37,794 nt of DNA from assembly GCA_900550695.1 (NCBI GenBank), contig URTF01000012.1, positions 1 through 37,794 on the forward strand. The letters are read 5' to 3'. A program made the translations under genes and the position numbers. Of the stretch, positions 17,562 through 26,325 are shown in pieces. The DNA comes from an uncultured Ruminococcus sp. Its GTDB lineage: Bacteria; Bacillota; Clostridia; Oscillospirales; Ruminococcaceae. The notes beneath the pieces are model-generated. The model searched no databases. It saw only the letters and a list, made by a program, of their open reading frames with translations, and had not been told where the DNA came from. How positions within the stretch are numbered: position 1 is the first letter of the stretch; each line of letters begins with the position of its first letter.

Positions 17562-18550
17562 CGCACAGCAATATCTCGATCTTCATTCCGCACAAAGGCT
17601 GCCCGAACTGCTGCTCGTTCTGCAATCAGCGCACGATAAGCAGCACGGAAGAACCGCCTGATGCGAACGCTGTAGTAAAAATTCTCGAAGAAGCCTGCCC
17701 GAAGCTGACAAATCCGCACGAAACGGAGATAGCTTTCTTCGGCGGAAGCTTCACTGCTGTCGAAAGGGGATATATGATCTCCCTGCTCGAAGCCGCACAG
17801 CCTTTTATAAAGGAATACGGTCTTATCGGGATAAGAATTTCGACCCGCCCCGACAAGATCGACTGCGAAGTGCTTGACATATTGAAAAAATACAATGTCA
17901 CCGCAATAGAACTCGGTGCGCAGTCGATGCGTGACGATATTCTTGCGATGAACGATCGGGGACACACTGCGGACGATGTTCGGAACGCTTCAAAGCTTAT
18001 AAAAGAGTACGGCTTTGAACTCGGACTGCAGATGATGACGGGACTTTACGGTGCTTCGCCCGAGGACGATATCTGCACTGCGGAGGAGCTGATAAAGCTT
18101 TCGCCTGCAACGGTGAGGATATACCCAACTGTGATACTTGGCGGAACTAAGCTTGCCGACTTATATCAGAGTGGGGTATATGACCCCGTTCCGTTCGATG
18201 AAGAAGCGGAGCTTTGCGCAGGGCTGATGGAGATGTTCGAGCAGAGCGGCATAAGGATAATACGGCTCGGACTTCACGCTTCGGAAAATGTCGAGGGTCA
18301 TGCTGTCGGAGGGTATTATCACCCTGCGATGCGTGAAATTTGTCTTGGAATACGTTTCCGCAAGGCTATCGAAAAGCTGCTCGGTGAAAAGGGCAGGTAC
18401 GAGGTTTTTGTTTCGCCGAAAGCTGTCAGCATGGCTGTCGGTCAGAAAAAATGCAACACTGAATATTTTAAAAAGCAAGGTTTTGATATAAAGATAACTG
18501 CGGATAAGAGCATAGAAAAGCTCTTTGATATCCGCATAACGCAAATTTAG
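17558..18550 (+). CDS. Elp3-like radical SAM protein
   Basis: The protein has 330 residues. C15, C19 and C22 form the CX3CX2C motif that holds the 4Fe-4S cluster used to cleave AdoMet. FFGGSFTAV, ISTRPDKI and ELGAQSM match the core strands of the Elp3/HemN-like radical SAM barrel. The C-terminal third lacks the acetyltransferase domain of true Elp3. It lies between rnc and smc, a place where clostridia often keep such a gene. The substrate is unknown; tRNA modification is possible by analogy only. Confidence 0.85.
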   Translation: MTHSNISIFIPHKGCPNCCSFCNQRTISSTEEPPDANAVVKILEEACPKLTNPHETEIAFFGGSFTAVERGYMISLLEAAQPFIKEYGLIGIRISTRPDKIDCEVLDILKKYNVTAIELGAQSMRDDILAMNDRGHTADDVRNASKLIKEYGFELGLQMMTGLYGASPEDDICTAEELIKLSPATVRIYPTVILGGTKLADLYQSGVYDPVPFDEEAELCAGLMEMFEQSGIRIIRLGLHASENVEGHAVGGYYHPAMREICLGIRFRKAIEKLLGEKGRYEVFVSPKAVSMAVGQKKCNTEYFKKQGFDIKITADKSIEKLFDIRITQI

Positions 18551-18568
18551 ATGAAACGGAGCATATAA

Positions 18569-21500
18569 ATGTATCTCGAATCATTGGAATTACAGGGCTT
18601 CAAGTCCTTTCCCGATAAGATAAAGCTTACATTTGACAAGGGTATAACGGCGGTAGTCGGCCCTAACGGAAGCGGAAAATCGAATATCGGCGATGCTGTG
18701 CGCTGGGTTCTCGGCGAGCAGTCCTCAAAGACGCTCCGAGGCGGAAAAATGGAGGACGTTATCTTCTCGGGTACGCAGTTCCGCAAGCCTATGGGCTTTG
18801 CATCGGTAACGCTCAACATCATCAACAACAGGGGAATTCTGCAGATACCGTCCGAGCAGGTCTCGGTCACAAGAAAGCTTTACCGCAGCGGTGAAAGCGA
18901 GTATATGATAAACGGCGCACAGGTTCGTCTGAAGGATATCTGCGAGCTTTTTATGGACACGGGTCTCGGACGTGACGGCTATTCGATAATCGGTCAGGGA
19001 CGTGTTGCCGAGATAGTTTCCGCAAAGTCGGGCGAACGCCGTGAAATTTTTGAAGAAGCGGCAGGCATTTCAAAATTCCGCTATAAAAAAGCCGAGGCAG
19101 AGCGAAAGCTTGCAGCAGCGCAGGAAAATATTCTCCGTCTGCGCGATATCATCGGCGAACTCGAAAGCCGAGTTGAACCGCTCCGCATACAGTCGGAAAA
19201 GGCGGAAAAATTCATCGAATATTCCGAAACGAAAAAGTCGCTCGAAATTACCGTCTGGGTTCGTCAGCTTGACGACTTGAAGAAAAACCTCGACGAAATT
19301 TCCGACAAGCTCCTTATCAGCACGAACGAATATAACGGCGTTGAAGCCGATATTTCAAGGCTTGAAGAAGAGCTTACACAGCTTTCCGAAAATATGCAGG
19401 AAAACACTCTCCGCACGGAAGAACTGCGAAACCGCATACTCGAATCGGAACGTGCAAACACGCAGATACATTCCGATATTGCCGTTTGCGAGAACGAAAT
19501 TCGCCACGCAAACGATGATATCGATGAAATAAAAAAGCAGCAGGCACTCTCCGAAAACACGGGCGAGGAAAACCGCAAGGCTACTGAAGAAAAGCTTGCC
19601 GCAATAAAAAATGCCGAGGCTGAACTCGAACAGACACGCACAGATTACGTCACCGTCAGCGAGGAGCTTTCCAAGGCTTCCTCCGAAAAAGACAGCTTCG
19701 ACAGCAAGTCGGCACAAGTCCAGAACGAACTCAACAAATTATATATAAAGCAGTCCGAATACGGCGTTTCTATCTCAACGGGCAAGCAGAACGCCGAGGA
19801 TATGAAAGCACAGCTCGAATCCGCCGACAGCAGGGAAGAAACGCTCCGCTCCGCACTCGAAGACTTAAAGCGTGAGAAAGACGAATGTACTGACGGACTT
19901 GCGCTCATCGAGGAAAAGACCGAGGAACTGAACAACCGCATCGGCGGTATCTCAAAGCTTTATGCCGCACGAAAAGAGAAGCTCGAAGCGGCAAGAAAGC
20001 AGCTCGAAGAGATGAACTTCTCTATTCGTGACAAAGACCAGCGAATTCGTATGCTCGCCGACCTTGAAAACAGCATGGAGGGCTTTGCGCACTCGGTAAA
20101 GCAGATACTCAAAGCTTCAAAGTCGGGACAATTGAGCGGAGTTTACGGCTCTGCCGCACAGCTTATCAAGGTAGACTCAAAGTACAGTGTTGCGATCGAG
20201 ACTGCAATGGGCGGTGCTTTGCAGAACATCGTTGTCGAAAATGAAGATATCGCAAAGCGTGGGATCCGACTTTTGCAGGAGACAAAAGCAGGACGAGCAA
20301 CATTCCTGCCGCTAACCTCCGTCAAGGGAAACCGCCTTAACGAAAACGGTCTTGACCGATGCGACGGCTTTGTTGCACTCGCAGTCGACCTTGTAAAGTT
20401 CGATCCGAGATTTGAGGGCGTTTACAATTCGCTCCTCGGACGTATAGTTATTGCGGAGGATATCGACCTCGGAACGCTCATCGCAAAGAAGTACGGCTAC
20501 AAATTCCGTATCGTAACGCTGGACGGTCAGGTCATCAACGCAGGCGGTTCGTTCACGGGCGGTTCGGTCTCAAAGTCGAGCGGCGTTCTCACACGAAAGA
20601 ACGACATTGAAAAGCTCACCAACGAGAAAAATGCACTCCAGACAAAGCTCAACGAGCTTCGCACCTCGGCTGAAAAGCTGAAAAGCGAGACCGACAAGCT
20701 CGGTTTCGACATCGAGGGCGCAAAGGAGGAGCTTTCCGTTGTTGCGGCGGATAAAATTCGCTTTGAATCGGAGTTGAAACGTATCGACGTAATGACAGTG
20801 CAGAACGAGGAACAGCTTTCGGGTTCGGAAGATGCGAAAAATGCGCTTAAAAACAGAATTTCCGAGAGCGAAGCCGCTGTAAAGGCAGCCGAAGAAGCTT
20901 TGAAGTCGGTCGAAAACGAAATCGCCGAAAAGGAAAAGAGCGTTTCCGAAAACGAAGAACAGCGCAGGCAGATGCAGGAAAAGCGTGAAGCACTTTCCGA
21001 AAAAATGTCCGAATTAAAGCTTCGTGAGACCGAGATAACAAAGGACATCGAAGCAATAAAGGGTGAGATAGCGCGCCTTGAAGCGCAGTCGCAGGAGATA
21101 GGCAGCAGCAGCGCAAGGCTCGTTGTCGAACTCGATGAAAAGAACCGTTTTATTGAAGAAAAGCAGGCTGAGATCGAAGCGCTCAATGCAAAGCTTTCGG
21201 GCGCAAAGGACGAAGCCGCAGGAATAAACGACCGCATCGCACAACTTCGCTCCGAGAGCCACACAATGGAGCAGAAGTCTAACGAAAAGCGCAGACAGGT
21301 CCGTGAGCTGAACGACAGCAAGGAAAAATTCAGCCGTGAGGTGACAAGGCTCGAAGAGCGCAAAACCTCCGTTCAGGGCGCTTATGACAAGATAATCGCA
21401 GATATGGCGGAGCAGTATGAACTGTATCTTTCCGAGGCGGTGAAGCTTGCAAAGCCCGTGGAAAATCTGCTCGTGATCCAGCGTGACCTTGCGGAGATAA

Positions 21501-22132
21501 AGCAGAAGATCCGTGCGCTCGGCAATGTCAACGTTGCCGCTATCGAAGAGTACAAAGAGGTGTCGGAGCGTTACGAATTTATGTCGGGACAGCTCAATGA
21601 TGTTGAAAGCTCAAAGCGTGAACTTGAAAAGCTCATTGAAGAACTCACAGAAACGATGCGCAGACAGTTCTCCGACAGCTTTAACCAAATAAACGAAAAC
21701 TTCAAGCAGATATTTGTCGAGCTTTTCGGCGGCGGACGTGCGGAGCTTACCCTCACCGACCCCGAAGATGTTCTCGAATCGGGTATCGAAATAAAGGTCG
21801 CACCTCCGGGAAAGGTCATCAACAACCTCTCGCTTCTTTCGGGCGGTGAGCAGGCATTCGTTGCGATATGCATTTATTTCTCGATACTTAAGATAAAACC
21901 TGCGCCGTTCTGTATCCTTGACGAGATCGAAGCGGCGCTCGATGACATAAACGTTACGAAGTATGCGCAGTATCTCCGCAAATTCACCGATACAACGCAG
22001 TTTATCCTCGTAACGCACAGACGTGGCTCAATGGACGAAGCAGACGTAATGTACGGCGTAACTATGCAGGAAAAGGGCATCTCAAAGATACTCCGACTTG
22101 AACAGCCGCCGCAGAATGTTGATGCAAACTGA
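18569..22132 (+). CDS. smc: Chromosome segregation protein SMC
   Basis: SMC is the ATPase of the bacterial condensin complex with ScpA and ScpB, neither of which is encoded here. It has 1187 residues, the normal length. Walker A GPNGSGKSN is at 31-39. Long coiled coils (about 165-500 and 670-1010) flank a hinge domain at about 510-665. The C-terminal head holds the signature LSLLSGGEQ near 1090 and Walker B FCILDEIEAAL near 1115. The ATG follows ACGGAGC. The smc-ftsY order is standard for Firmicutes. Confidence 0.98.
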   Translation: MYLESLELQGFKSFPDKIKLTFDKGITAVVGPNGSGKSNIGDAVRWVLGEQSSKTLRGGKMEDVIFSGTQFRKPMGFASVTLNIINNRGILQIPSEQVSVTRKLYRSGESEYMINGAQVRLKDICELFMDTGLGRDGYSIIGQGRVAEIVSAKSGERREIFEEAAGISKFRYKKAEAERKLAAAQENILRLRDIIGELESRVEPLRIQSEKAEKFIEYSETKKSLEITVWVRQLDDLKKNLDEISDKLLISTNEYNGVEADISRLEEELTQLSENMQENTLRTEELRNRILESERANTQIHSDIAVCENEIRHANDDIDEIKKQQALSENTGEENRKATEEKLAAIKNAEAELEQTRTDYVTVSEELSKASSEKDSFDSKSAQVQNELNKLYIKQSEYGVSISTGKQNAEDMKAQLESADSREETLRSALEDLKREKDECTDGLALIEEKTEELNNRIGGISKLYAARKEKLEAARKQLEEMNFSIRDKDQRIRMLADLENSMEGFAHSVKQILKASKSGQLSGVYGSAAQLIKVDSKYSVAIETAMGGALQNIVVENEDIAKRGIRLLQETKAGRATFLPLTSVKGNRLNENGLDRCDGFVALAVDLVKFDPRFEGVYNSLLGRIVIAEDIDLGTLIAKKYGYKFRIVTLDGQVINAGGSFTGGSVSKSSGVLTRKNDIEKLTNEKNALQTKLNELRTSAEKLKSETDKLGFDIEGAKEELSVVAADKIRFESELKRIDVMTVQNEEQLSGSEDAKNALKNRISESEAAVKAAEEALKSVENEIAEKEKSVSENEEQRRQMQEKREALSEKMSELKLRETEITKDIEAIKGEIARLEAQSQEIGSSSARLVVELDEKNRFIEEKQAEIEALNAKLSGAKDEAAGINDRIAQLRSESHTMEQKSNEKRRQVRELNDSKEKFSREVTRLEERKTSVQGAYDKIIADMAEQYELYLSEAVKLAKPVENLLVIQRDLAEIKQKIRALGNVNVAAIEEYKEVSERYEFMSGQLNDVESSKRELEKLIEELTETMRRQFSDSFNQINENFKQIFVELFGGGRAELTLTDPEDVLESGIEIKVAPPGKVINNLSLLSGGEQAFVAICIYFSILKIKPAPFCILDEIEAALDDINVTKYAQYLRKFTDTTQFILVTHRRGSMDEADVMYGVTMQEKGISKILRLEQPPQNVDAN

Positions 22133-22165
22133 TAGCAAAACCAAAATCAAAGTGAGGTCTTGAAT

Positions 22166-23509
22166 ATGAACATTTTCAGTAAGATCGCCGAGGGCGTAAG
22201 GAAAACCAAAGACTCGATGATGAGCAAGATCGGCGCACTTTTCGGCGCACACAAGCAGCTCGACGATGACTTTTTTGACGAGCTTGAAGAAGTCCTCATC
22301 ACCTGCGATATTGGCGTTGAAACTTCGCTTTCGATAGTTGAAAAGCTCCGTGCATCGGTAAAGGCTAAGAAGCTCACCACTCCCGATGAAACCAGAGCGG
22401 AGCTTAAAAATATCATCGAAGAAATGCTCGGCGAGGATAAGAAGATCGATACCTCCACAACGCCGTCCGTCATTCTCGTTATCGGCGTAAACGGCGCAGG
22501 CAAGACCACCACCATAGGAAAGCTTGCGGCGAAGTATAAGAACGATGGCAAAAAGGTACTCGTTGCCGCAGCCGATACTTTCCGTGCCGCCGCTATCGAG
22601 CAGTTACAGATATGGACGGAACGTGCAGGCGTTGACATCGTAAAACACGCCGAGGGTTCCGACCCTGCCGCAGTAGTTTTTGACGCTGTTACAGCCGCCA
22701 AAGCAAGAGGTACTGACGTTCTTATCTGCGACACCGCAGGCAGACTTCACAACAAGAAAAATCTTATGGACGAGCTGAGAAAGATCAGCCGCATCATTCA
22801 CGAGCAGGGCGAAGGCTGTTCGCTCGAAACGCTCCTTGTCCTCGATGCAACAACGGGACAGAACGCCGTAAATCAGGCAAAGCTTTTCAGCGAGGTTGCA
22901 GATATCACGGGTATCGTCCTCACAAAGCTTGACGGAACCGCAAAGGGCGGCATCATCATTTCGATACACAACGAACTCGGTATCCCCGTAAAGCTTGTCG
23001 GCGTTGGCGAAAAGCTTGACGACCTGCAGGAGTTCAATGCTCACGACTTCGTCGAGGCTCTGTTCGATAATGAGAACGACTTCGATTATAACTATGAGCG
23101 TCTGACCGATGAAGAAGCGTCGGAAGAAAATGAAGCTGCGGAAACTGTTGAAGCAGCTGAAACGGCTGAAAATACCGAAGCTGCGGAAACTGCGGAAGAA
23201 ATCGGGAACGAGCCTGTTCTTTCCGAGAATATTACCGATGAGATAACCATTGACGATGCTGCGGAAGAGCTTGAAGAAACGGTTGAGGAAAGCACCGAGG
23301 AAGCAGAGGAAAACGAAGCGCCCGAAGCATCAGAAACGGACGATGAAGAAATAACCGATGATACTTCCGATGAAGCCGAAACGGAAAGCGAAGAGCCTGC
23401 CGAGGAAGTCCCCGAGCAGAAGAAGAGCCTTAAAGATGGCAAGTTCGGCTTCCTTTTCAAAGAGATCACATTCGGCAAAAAGAAAAAAGACAGCGAGGAT
23501 AATGAATAA
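22166..23509 (+). CDS. ftsY: Signal recognition particle receptor FtsY with acidic C-terminal tail
   Basis: FtsY is the membrane-associated GTPase that receives ribosomes carried by SRP. It has 447 residues from ATG 22166, chosen because GTGAGG lies 8 nt upstream; TTG 22160 would be too close. The NG domain spans about 1-300: GVNGAGKTTT at 107-116, DTFRAAAIEQL, DTAGRL at 189-194, TKLDGTAKGG and GVGEKLDDLQEF. The odd part is residues 303-417, dominated by Glu, Ala, Thr and Asp, and a basic end (KDGKFGFLFKEITFGKKKK). In E. coli the acidic domain precedes NG; here it follows. The stop overlaps the next start (TAATG). Confidence 0.96.
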   Translation: MNIFSKIAEGVRKTKDSMMSKIGALFGAHKQLDDDFFDELEEVLITCDIGVETSLSIVEKLRASVKAKKLTTPDETRAELKNIIEEMLGEDKKIDTSTTPSVILVIGVNGAGKTTTIGKLAAKYKNDGKKVLVAAADTFRAAAIEQLQIWTERAGVDIVKHAEGSDPAAVVFDAVTAAKARGTDVLICDTAGRLHNKKNLMDELRKISRIIHEQGEGCSLETLLVLDATTGQNAVNQAKLFSEVADITGIVLTKLDGTAKGGIIISIHNELGIPVKLVGVGEKLDDLQEFNAHDFVEALFDNENDFDYNYERLTDEEASEENEAAETVEAAETAENTEAAETAEEIGNEPVLSENITDEITIDDAAEELEETVEESTEEAEENEAPEASETDDEEITDDTSDEAETESEEPAEEVPEQKKSLKDGKFGFLFKEITFGKKKKDSEDNE

Positions 23510-24078
23510 TGAAAATAATACTTGCATCGAACAATAAAAACAAGCTCCGTGAGTTCCGTGAGATACTTGAACCGCTCGGCTATGAGGTCATCACCCAGTC
23601 CGAAGCCGGCGCAGATATCGAAGCGGACGAAACGGGAACAACCTTCGAGGAGAACGCTTATATAAAGGCAAAAGCAGCTTACGATATAACACATCTCCCC
23701 GTTATCGCAGATGACAGCGGACTGGAGGTCGATGCACTCGGCGGCGAGCCGGGAATTTACTCCGCACGTTATGCCGAGGAGGGTAAGCGCTGTGCAAAGG
23801 TGCTTTCCAAAATGGAGGGCGTTCCCGATGAAAAGCGCACGGCAAGATTTGTATGCGCTGTATGCTACATCGATGAAAACGGTGAAAGCTTCACCGTAAA
23901 GGGAACGTGTGAGGGTAAGATCGGTTACGAAAAGAAAGGCACGAACGGCTTTGGCTATGACCCGATATTTATGTACGGCGACCGCTCGTTTGCGGAAATT
24001 TCCGCAGAGGAAAAGGACAAGGTAAGCCACCGTGCCGATGCACTCCGCAAGTTTGAAGCACGGATAAAGGGAGAATGA
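23509..24078 (+). CDS. rdgB: XTP/dITP pyrophosphatase (HAM1/RdgB family)
   Basis: It hydrolyses non-canonical purine triphosphates (dITP, XTP) and so keeps hypoxanthine and xanthine out of DNA and RNA. It has 189 residues. ILASNNKNKLREF at the N-terminus, ADDSGLEVDALGGEPGIYSARYA with the catalytic acidic residues, and FGYDPIF and SHRADAL near the end are all family motifs. It overlaps ftsY by 1 nt and the next open frame by 4 nt. Confidence 0.95.
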   Translation: MKIILASNNKNKLREFREILEPLGYEVITQSEAGADIEADETGTTFEENAYIKAKAAYDITHLPVIADDSGLEVDALGGEPGIYSARYAEEGKRCAKVLSKMEGVPDEKRTARFVCAVCYIDENGESFTVKGTCEGKIGYEKKGTNGFGYDPIFMYGDRSFAEISAEEKDKVSHRADALRKFEARIKGE

Positions 24079-24080
24079 TC

Positions 24081-24341
24081 ATGCAGTATGTAAGTGGGAT
24101 CTATGAGATACTGTTCAGCATTGCAAGCATTCTGGCAATATTCGGCGTTCCGCTGACAGCGGCGGTGTGTTTTATCGTGTTTCTGGTAAAATATATAAAA
24201 TGCGGTGCAGACAGATCGGATAGGAAAAAGCTTCTTAAAACGAATACCGTTATTTTCGGAGCAATGACGGGCGGCTTTATTGTTTTGGGGATCGTGCTTA
24301 TCTGGCTCAGTTCAAAAACGATAGTCTATATAACCCCTTGA
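24081..24341 (+). CDS. Small membrane protein of unknown function
   Basis: The protein has 86 residues with two hydrophobic stretches (about 6-36 and 55-77) separated by a basic loop (KCGADRSDRKK). I chose ATG 24081 because AAAGGGAG ends 7 nt upstream; an ATG at 24075 overlaps the previous stop but is too close to that site. I do not recognise a family. It appears to be part of the rdgB-yhbY transcript. Confidence 0.6.
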   Translation: MQYVSGIYEILFSIASILAIFGVPLTAAVCFIVFLVKYIKCGADRSDRKKLLKTNTVIFGAMTGGFIVLGIVLIWLSSKTIVYITP

Positions 24342-24363
24342 AATATATAAAAGGAGAATGACT

Positions 24364-24408
24364 ATGCTGACATTGATGGTCTCCGCAACGATAACTTATA
24401 ATATGTAA
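24364..24408 (+). CDS. Possible 14-codon small open reading frame
   Basis: ATG 24364 is preceded by AAAAGGAG at optimal distance and reads MLTLMVSATITYNM before TAA. It lies in the gap before yhbY. A good ribosome binding site in front of so short a frame suggests a leader peptide or coupling element, or a remnant of a lost gene. No regulatory structure is obvious. Confidence 0.25.
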   Translation: MLTLMVSATITYNM

Positions 24409-24438
24409 TTCATTGGTCAAACGAAAGGAATTTTTAAT

Positions 24439-24726
24439 ATGCTTACAAGCAAACAGAGAGCGGCACTTAAAAGTATCGCAAGCACAGAAGATACGATCTT
24501 GCAGGTCGGCAAAAACGGCATCGTTGACACACTCGTTATTCAGGTCAGTGATGCACTCAAAGCAAGAGAAATAATAAAGATGAAGGTCCTCGAGGGCGCA
24601 ATGCTTTCCCCTGCGGAGGCTGCTGCGGAGCTTGCGGAAAAGACCAAGTCCGAGGTCGTTCAGGTAATCGGAAACAAGATAGTCCTTTTCAAGCGCAATC
24701 CGCAGAACCCGAAGATAAAGTTCTGA
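24439..24726 (+). CDS. yhbY: YhbY-type CRM-domain RNA-binding protein
   Basis: The protein has 95 residues and consists of a single CRM domain. It starts MLTSKQRAALKS and holds the conserved QVGKNGIVDTL loop (the GxxG RNA-binding motif) plus GNKIVLFKR at the end. The family associates with pre-50S ribosomal particles. AAAGGAA lies upstream of the ATG. It heads the conserved yhbY-nadD-yqeK-rsfS series, with nadD starting 1 nt after its stop. Confidence 0.93.
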   Translation: MLTSKQRAALKSIASTEDTILQVGKNGIVDTLVIQVSDALKAREIIKMKVLEGAMLSPAEAAAELAEKTKSEVVQVIGNKIVLFKRNPQNPKIKF

Positions 24727-24727
24727 T

Positions 24728-25348
24728 ATGAGCAGAATTGCGTTATTCGGCGGCAGCTTCAACCCCGTCCACAACGGTCATGTCAATCTTGTTAAGGAAA
24801 CGGCGGAAAAGAACGGCATTGACCGTGTTTACGTTATTCCGACATTCATTTCGCCTTTCAAAAAGGACAGCGCAGGATTTGTCGCAGACGGAAAAGACCG
24901 ACTGGAAATGTGCAGGCTCGCATTTGCAAAGCTGCCGTATGTGACGGTGAGCGGCTGGGAGCTTTCGCAGTCCGAGGTGAGCTATTCCGTGAACACGGTG
25001 GAGCATTTTCACGGCGAATTCCCCGAAGATGAGCTTTTCTTCATAATGGGGAGCGATATGCTGCTCTCATTCGATAAATGGCATAAATGGCAGGACATTC
25101 TGAAAATGTGTACGGTCATTGCGGCTTCAAGGGAGAACGGCGGCAGCGATATTGAACGGCTTCGGGAAAAGGCTGCGCAGCTTTCACGATTCGGAAAGGT
25201 CATAGTCACGGAAATTTCGGCGTTTGAGCTTTCTTCATCGGAAATTCGTGAAAAAATTATAAAAAATTGCGATTTATCTTGCTATATGGATAAAAATGTA
25301 GTAGAATATATAGAGGAAAATCGCATTTACGAACGAATAAAGGACTGA
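24728..25348 (+). CDS. nadD: Nicotinate-nucleotide adenylyltransferase
   Basis: NadD transfers AMP from ATP to nicotinate mononucleotide in NAD synthesis. It has 206 residues. The nucleotidyltransferase motif GGSFNPVHNGH is at 8-18; its two histidines bind ATP phosphates. FIMGSDML and the C-terminal LSSSEIREKI (the ISSTxIR-type motif) complete the family pattern. It is followed 4 nt later by yqeK. Confidence 0.96.
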   Translation: MSRIALFGGSFNPVHNGHVNLVKETAEKNGIDRVYVIPTFISPFKKDSAGFVADGKDRLEMCRLAFAKLPYVTVSGWELSQSEVSYSVNTVEHFHGEFPEDELFFIMGSDMLLSFDKWHKWQDILKMCTVIAASRENGGSDIERLREKAAQLSRFGKVIVTEISAFELSSSEIREKIIKNCDLSCYMDKNVVEYIEENRIYERIKD

Positions 25349-25352
25349 TAAA

Positions 25353-25937
25353 ATGTATTCCGATGCGGAGCTTACAGATATTTTAAGCATCAGACTTTCA
25401 AAAAAGCGCTTTACACACAGTCTGAATGTTGCCGATATGGCGAAAAAGCTTGCCGAAGCGCACGGCTACAAAGACCCGAACGAGGCTTATACGGCAGGAC
25501 TTGTTCACGACTGCTGCAAGGAGCTTCCGCAGGCCGAACAGCTTGCAATGGTGAAAAAATCACGCAGGAACGTCTGCGAAGCGGAACTGAAAACGCCTGC
25601 ACTCTACCACGCAGTCGCAGGAGCATACTACGCCGAGACCGTGTTCGGTTTTACAAGTGAGGACTTCCTCAACTCCATACGCTACCATACAACGGGCAGA
25701 GCGGCAATGAGCGAGCTTGAAGAGATAGTCTATATGGCTGACCTTGTTTCGGCCGAACGAAGCTTCAGGGACGTTGAAAAGTTCCGAAAAATGGCTTTTG
25801 ACGATATCAAAAAATCAATACTCGAAGCTGTAAAGCACTCGATAAGCGAGGTCATGGAAAAGGGTTCGCTTATCCCGACACAAACGCTTGAAGCTTACAA
25901 TTACTATACGGAAATTTGCAGAAAAACGGAGGAATAA
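25353..25937 (+). CDS. yqeK: YqeK HD-domain hydrolase (symmetrical Ap4A hydrolase family)
   Basis: The protein has 194 residues with an HD phosphohydrolase fold. H22 lies in THSLNVADMA, H52-D53 in LVHDCCKE, further histidines in ALYHAV and RYHTTG, and an Asp in YMADLV. YqeK proteins cleave diadenosine tetraphosphate to ADP. The nadD-yqeK-rsfS order is a Firmicutes hallmark. Its end contains the ACGGAGGA site used by rsfS. Confidence 0.93.
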   Translation: MYSDAELTDILSIRLSKKRFTHSLNVADMAKKLAEAHGYKDPNEAYTAGLVHDCCKELPQAEQLAMVKKSRRNVCEAELKTPALYHAVAGAYYAETVFGFTSEDFLNSIRYHTTGRAAMSELEEIVYMADLVSAERSFRDVEKFRKMAFDDIKKSILEAVKHSISEVMEKGSLIPTQTLEAYNYYTEICRKTEE

Positions 25938-25938
25938 G

Positions 25939-26301
25939 ATGGCAGAGCTTACACAGCAGCAGATACTTGAGATCGCCGTTAAGGCGCTTGACAGCAAAAA
26001 GGCAGAAGATATAAAGGTAATAAAGATCGGGAATATCTCCATTCTTGCCGACTATTTCGTTATTGCGGACGGTACGAACTCCACTCAGACGAGAGCGCTC
26101 GCCGATGAAGTTGACTTCAAGCTCAGTGAGCAGGGGATCCAGCCGCACAGCGTTCAGGGCAACAACGGCTCAAACTGGATAATCCTCGATTATTCGGATA
26201 TCATCGTACACGTTTTTTCAAGAGATCAGAGAGAATTCTACAATCTTGAAAGACTTTGGGCGGACGGCGAAGAAGTTGACATTTCCGCTTGGATAAAGTA
26301 A
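25939..26301 (+). CDS. rsfS: Ribosomal silencing factor RsfS
   Basis: RsfS binds L14 on the 50S subunit and blocks subunit joining when nutrients are short. It has 120 residues from ATG 25939, one base after the yqeK stop, with GGAGGA 5 nt upstream; an upstream in-frame ATG at 25888 would lie within yqeK. KKAEDIKVI, ADYFVIADGTNSTQT and DIIVHVFSRDQREFYNLERLW are conserved blocks of the family. Confidence 0.95.
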   Translation: MAELTQQQILEIAVKALDSKKAEDIKVIKIGNISILADYFVIADGTNSTQTRALADEVDFKLSEQGIQPHSVQGNNGSNWIILDYSDIIVHVFSRDQREFYNLERLWADGEEVDISAWIK

Positions 26302-26325
26302 TATTTTTGAAAAGGATTGATATAA

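Noticed and set aside
20527..21363. Minus-strand serine/phenylalanine-rich frame opposite smc
   Set aside because: It mirrors the Glu/Lys-rich coiled coil of smc and has no independent support.
23092..24030. Minus-strand open frame of 312 codons opposite ftsY and rdgB
   Set aside because: Its serine-rich half is the mirror of the GAA/GAG-rich acidic tail of ftsY, and no motif is recognisable.
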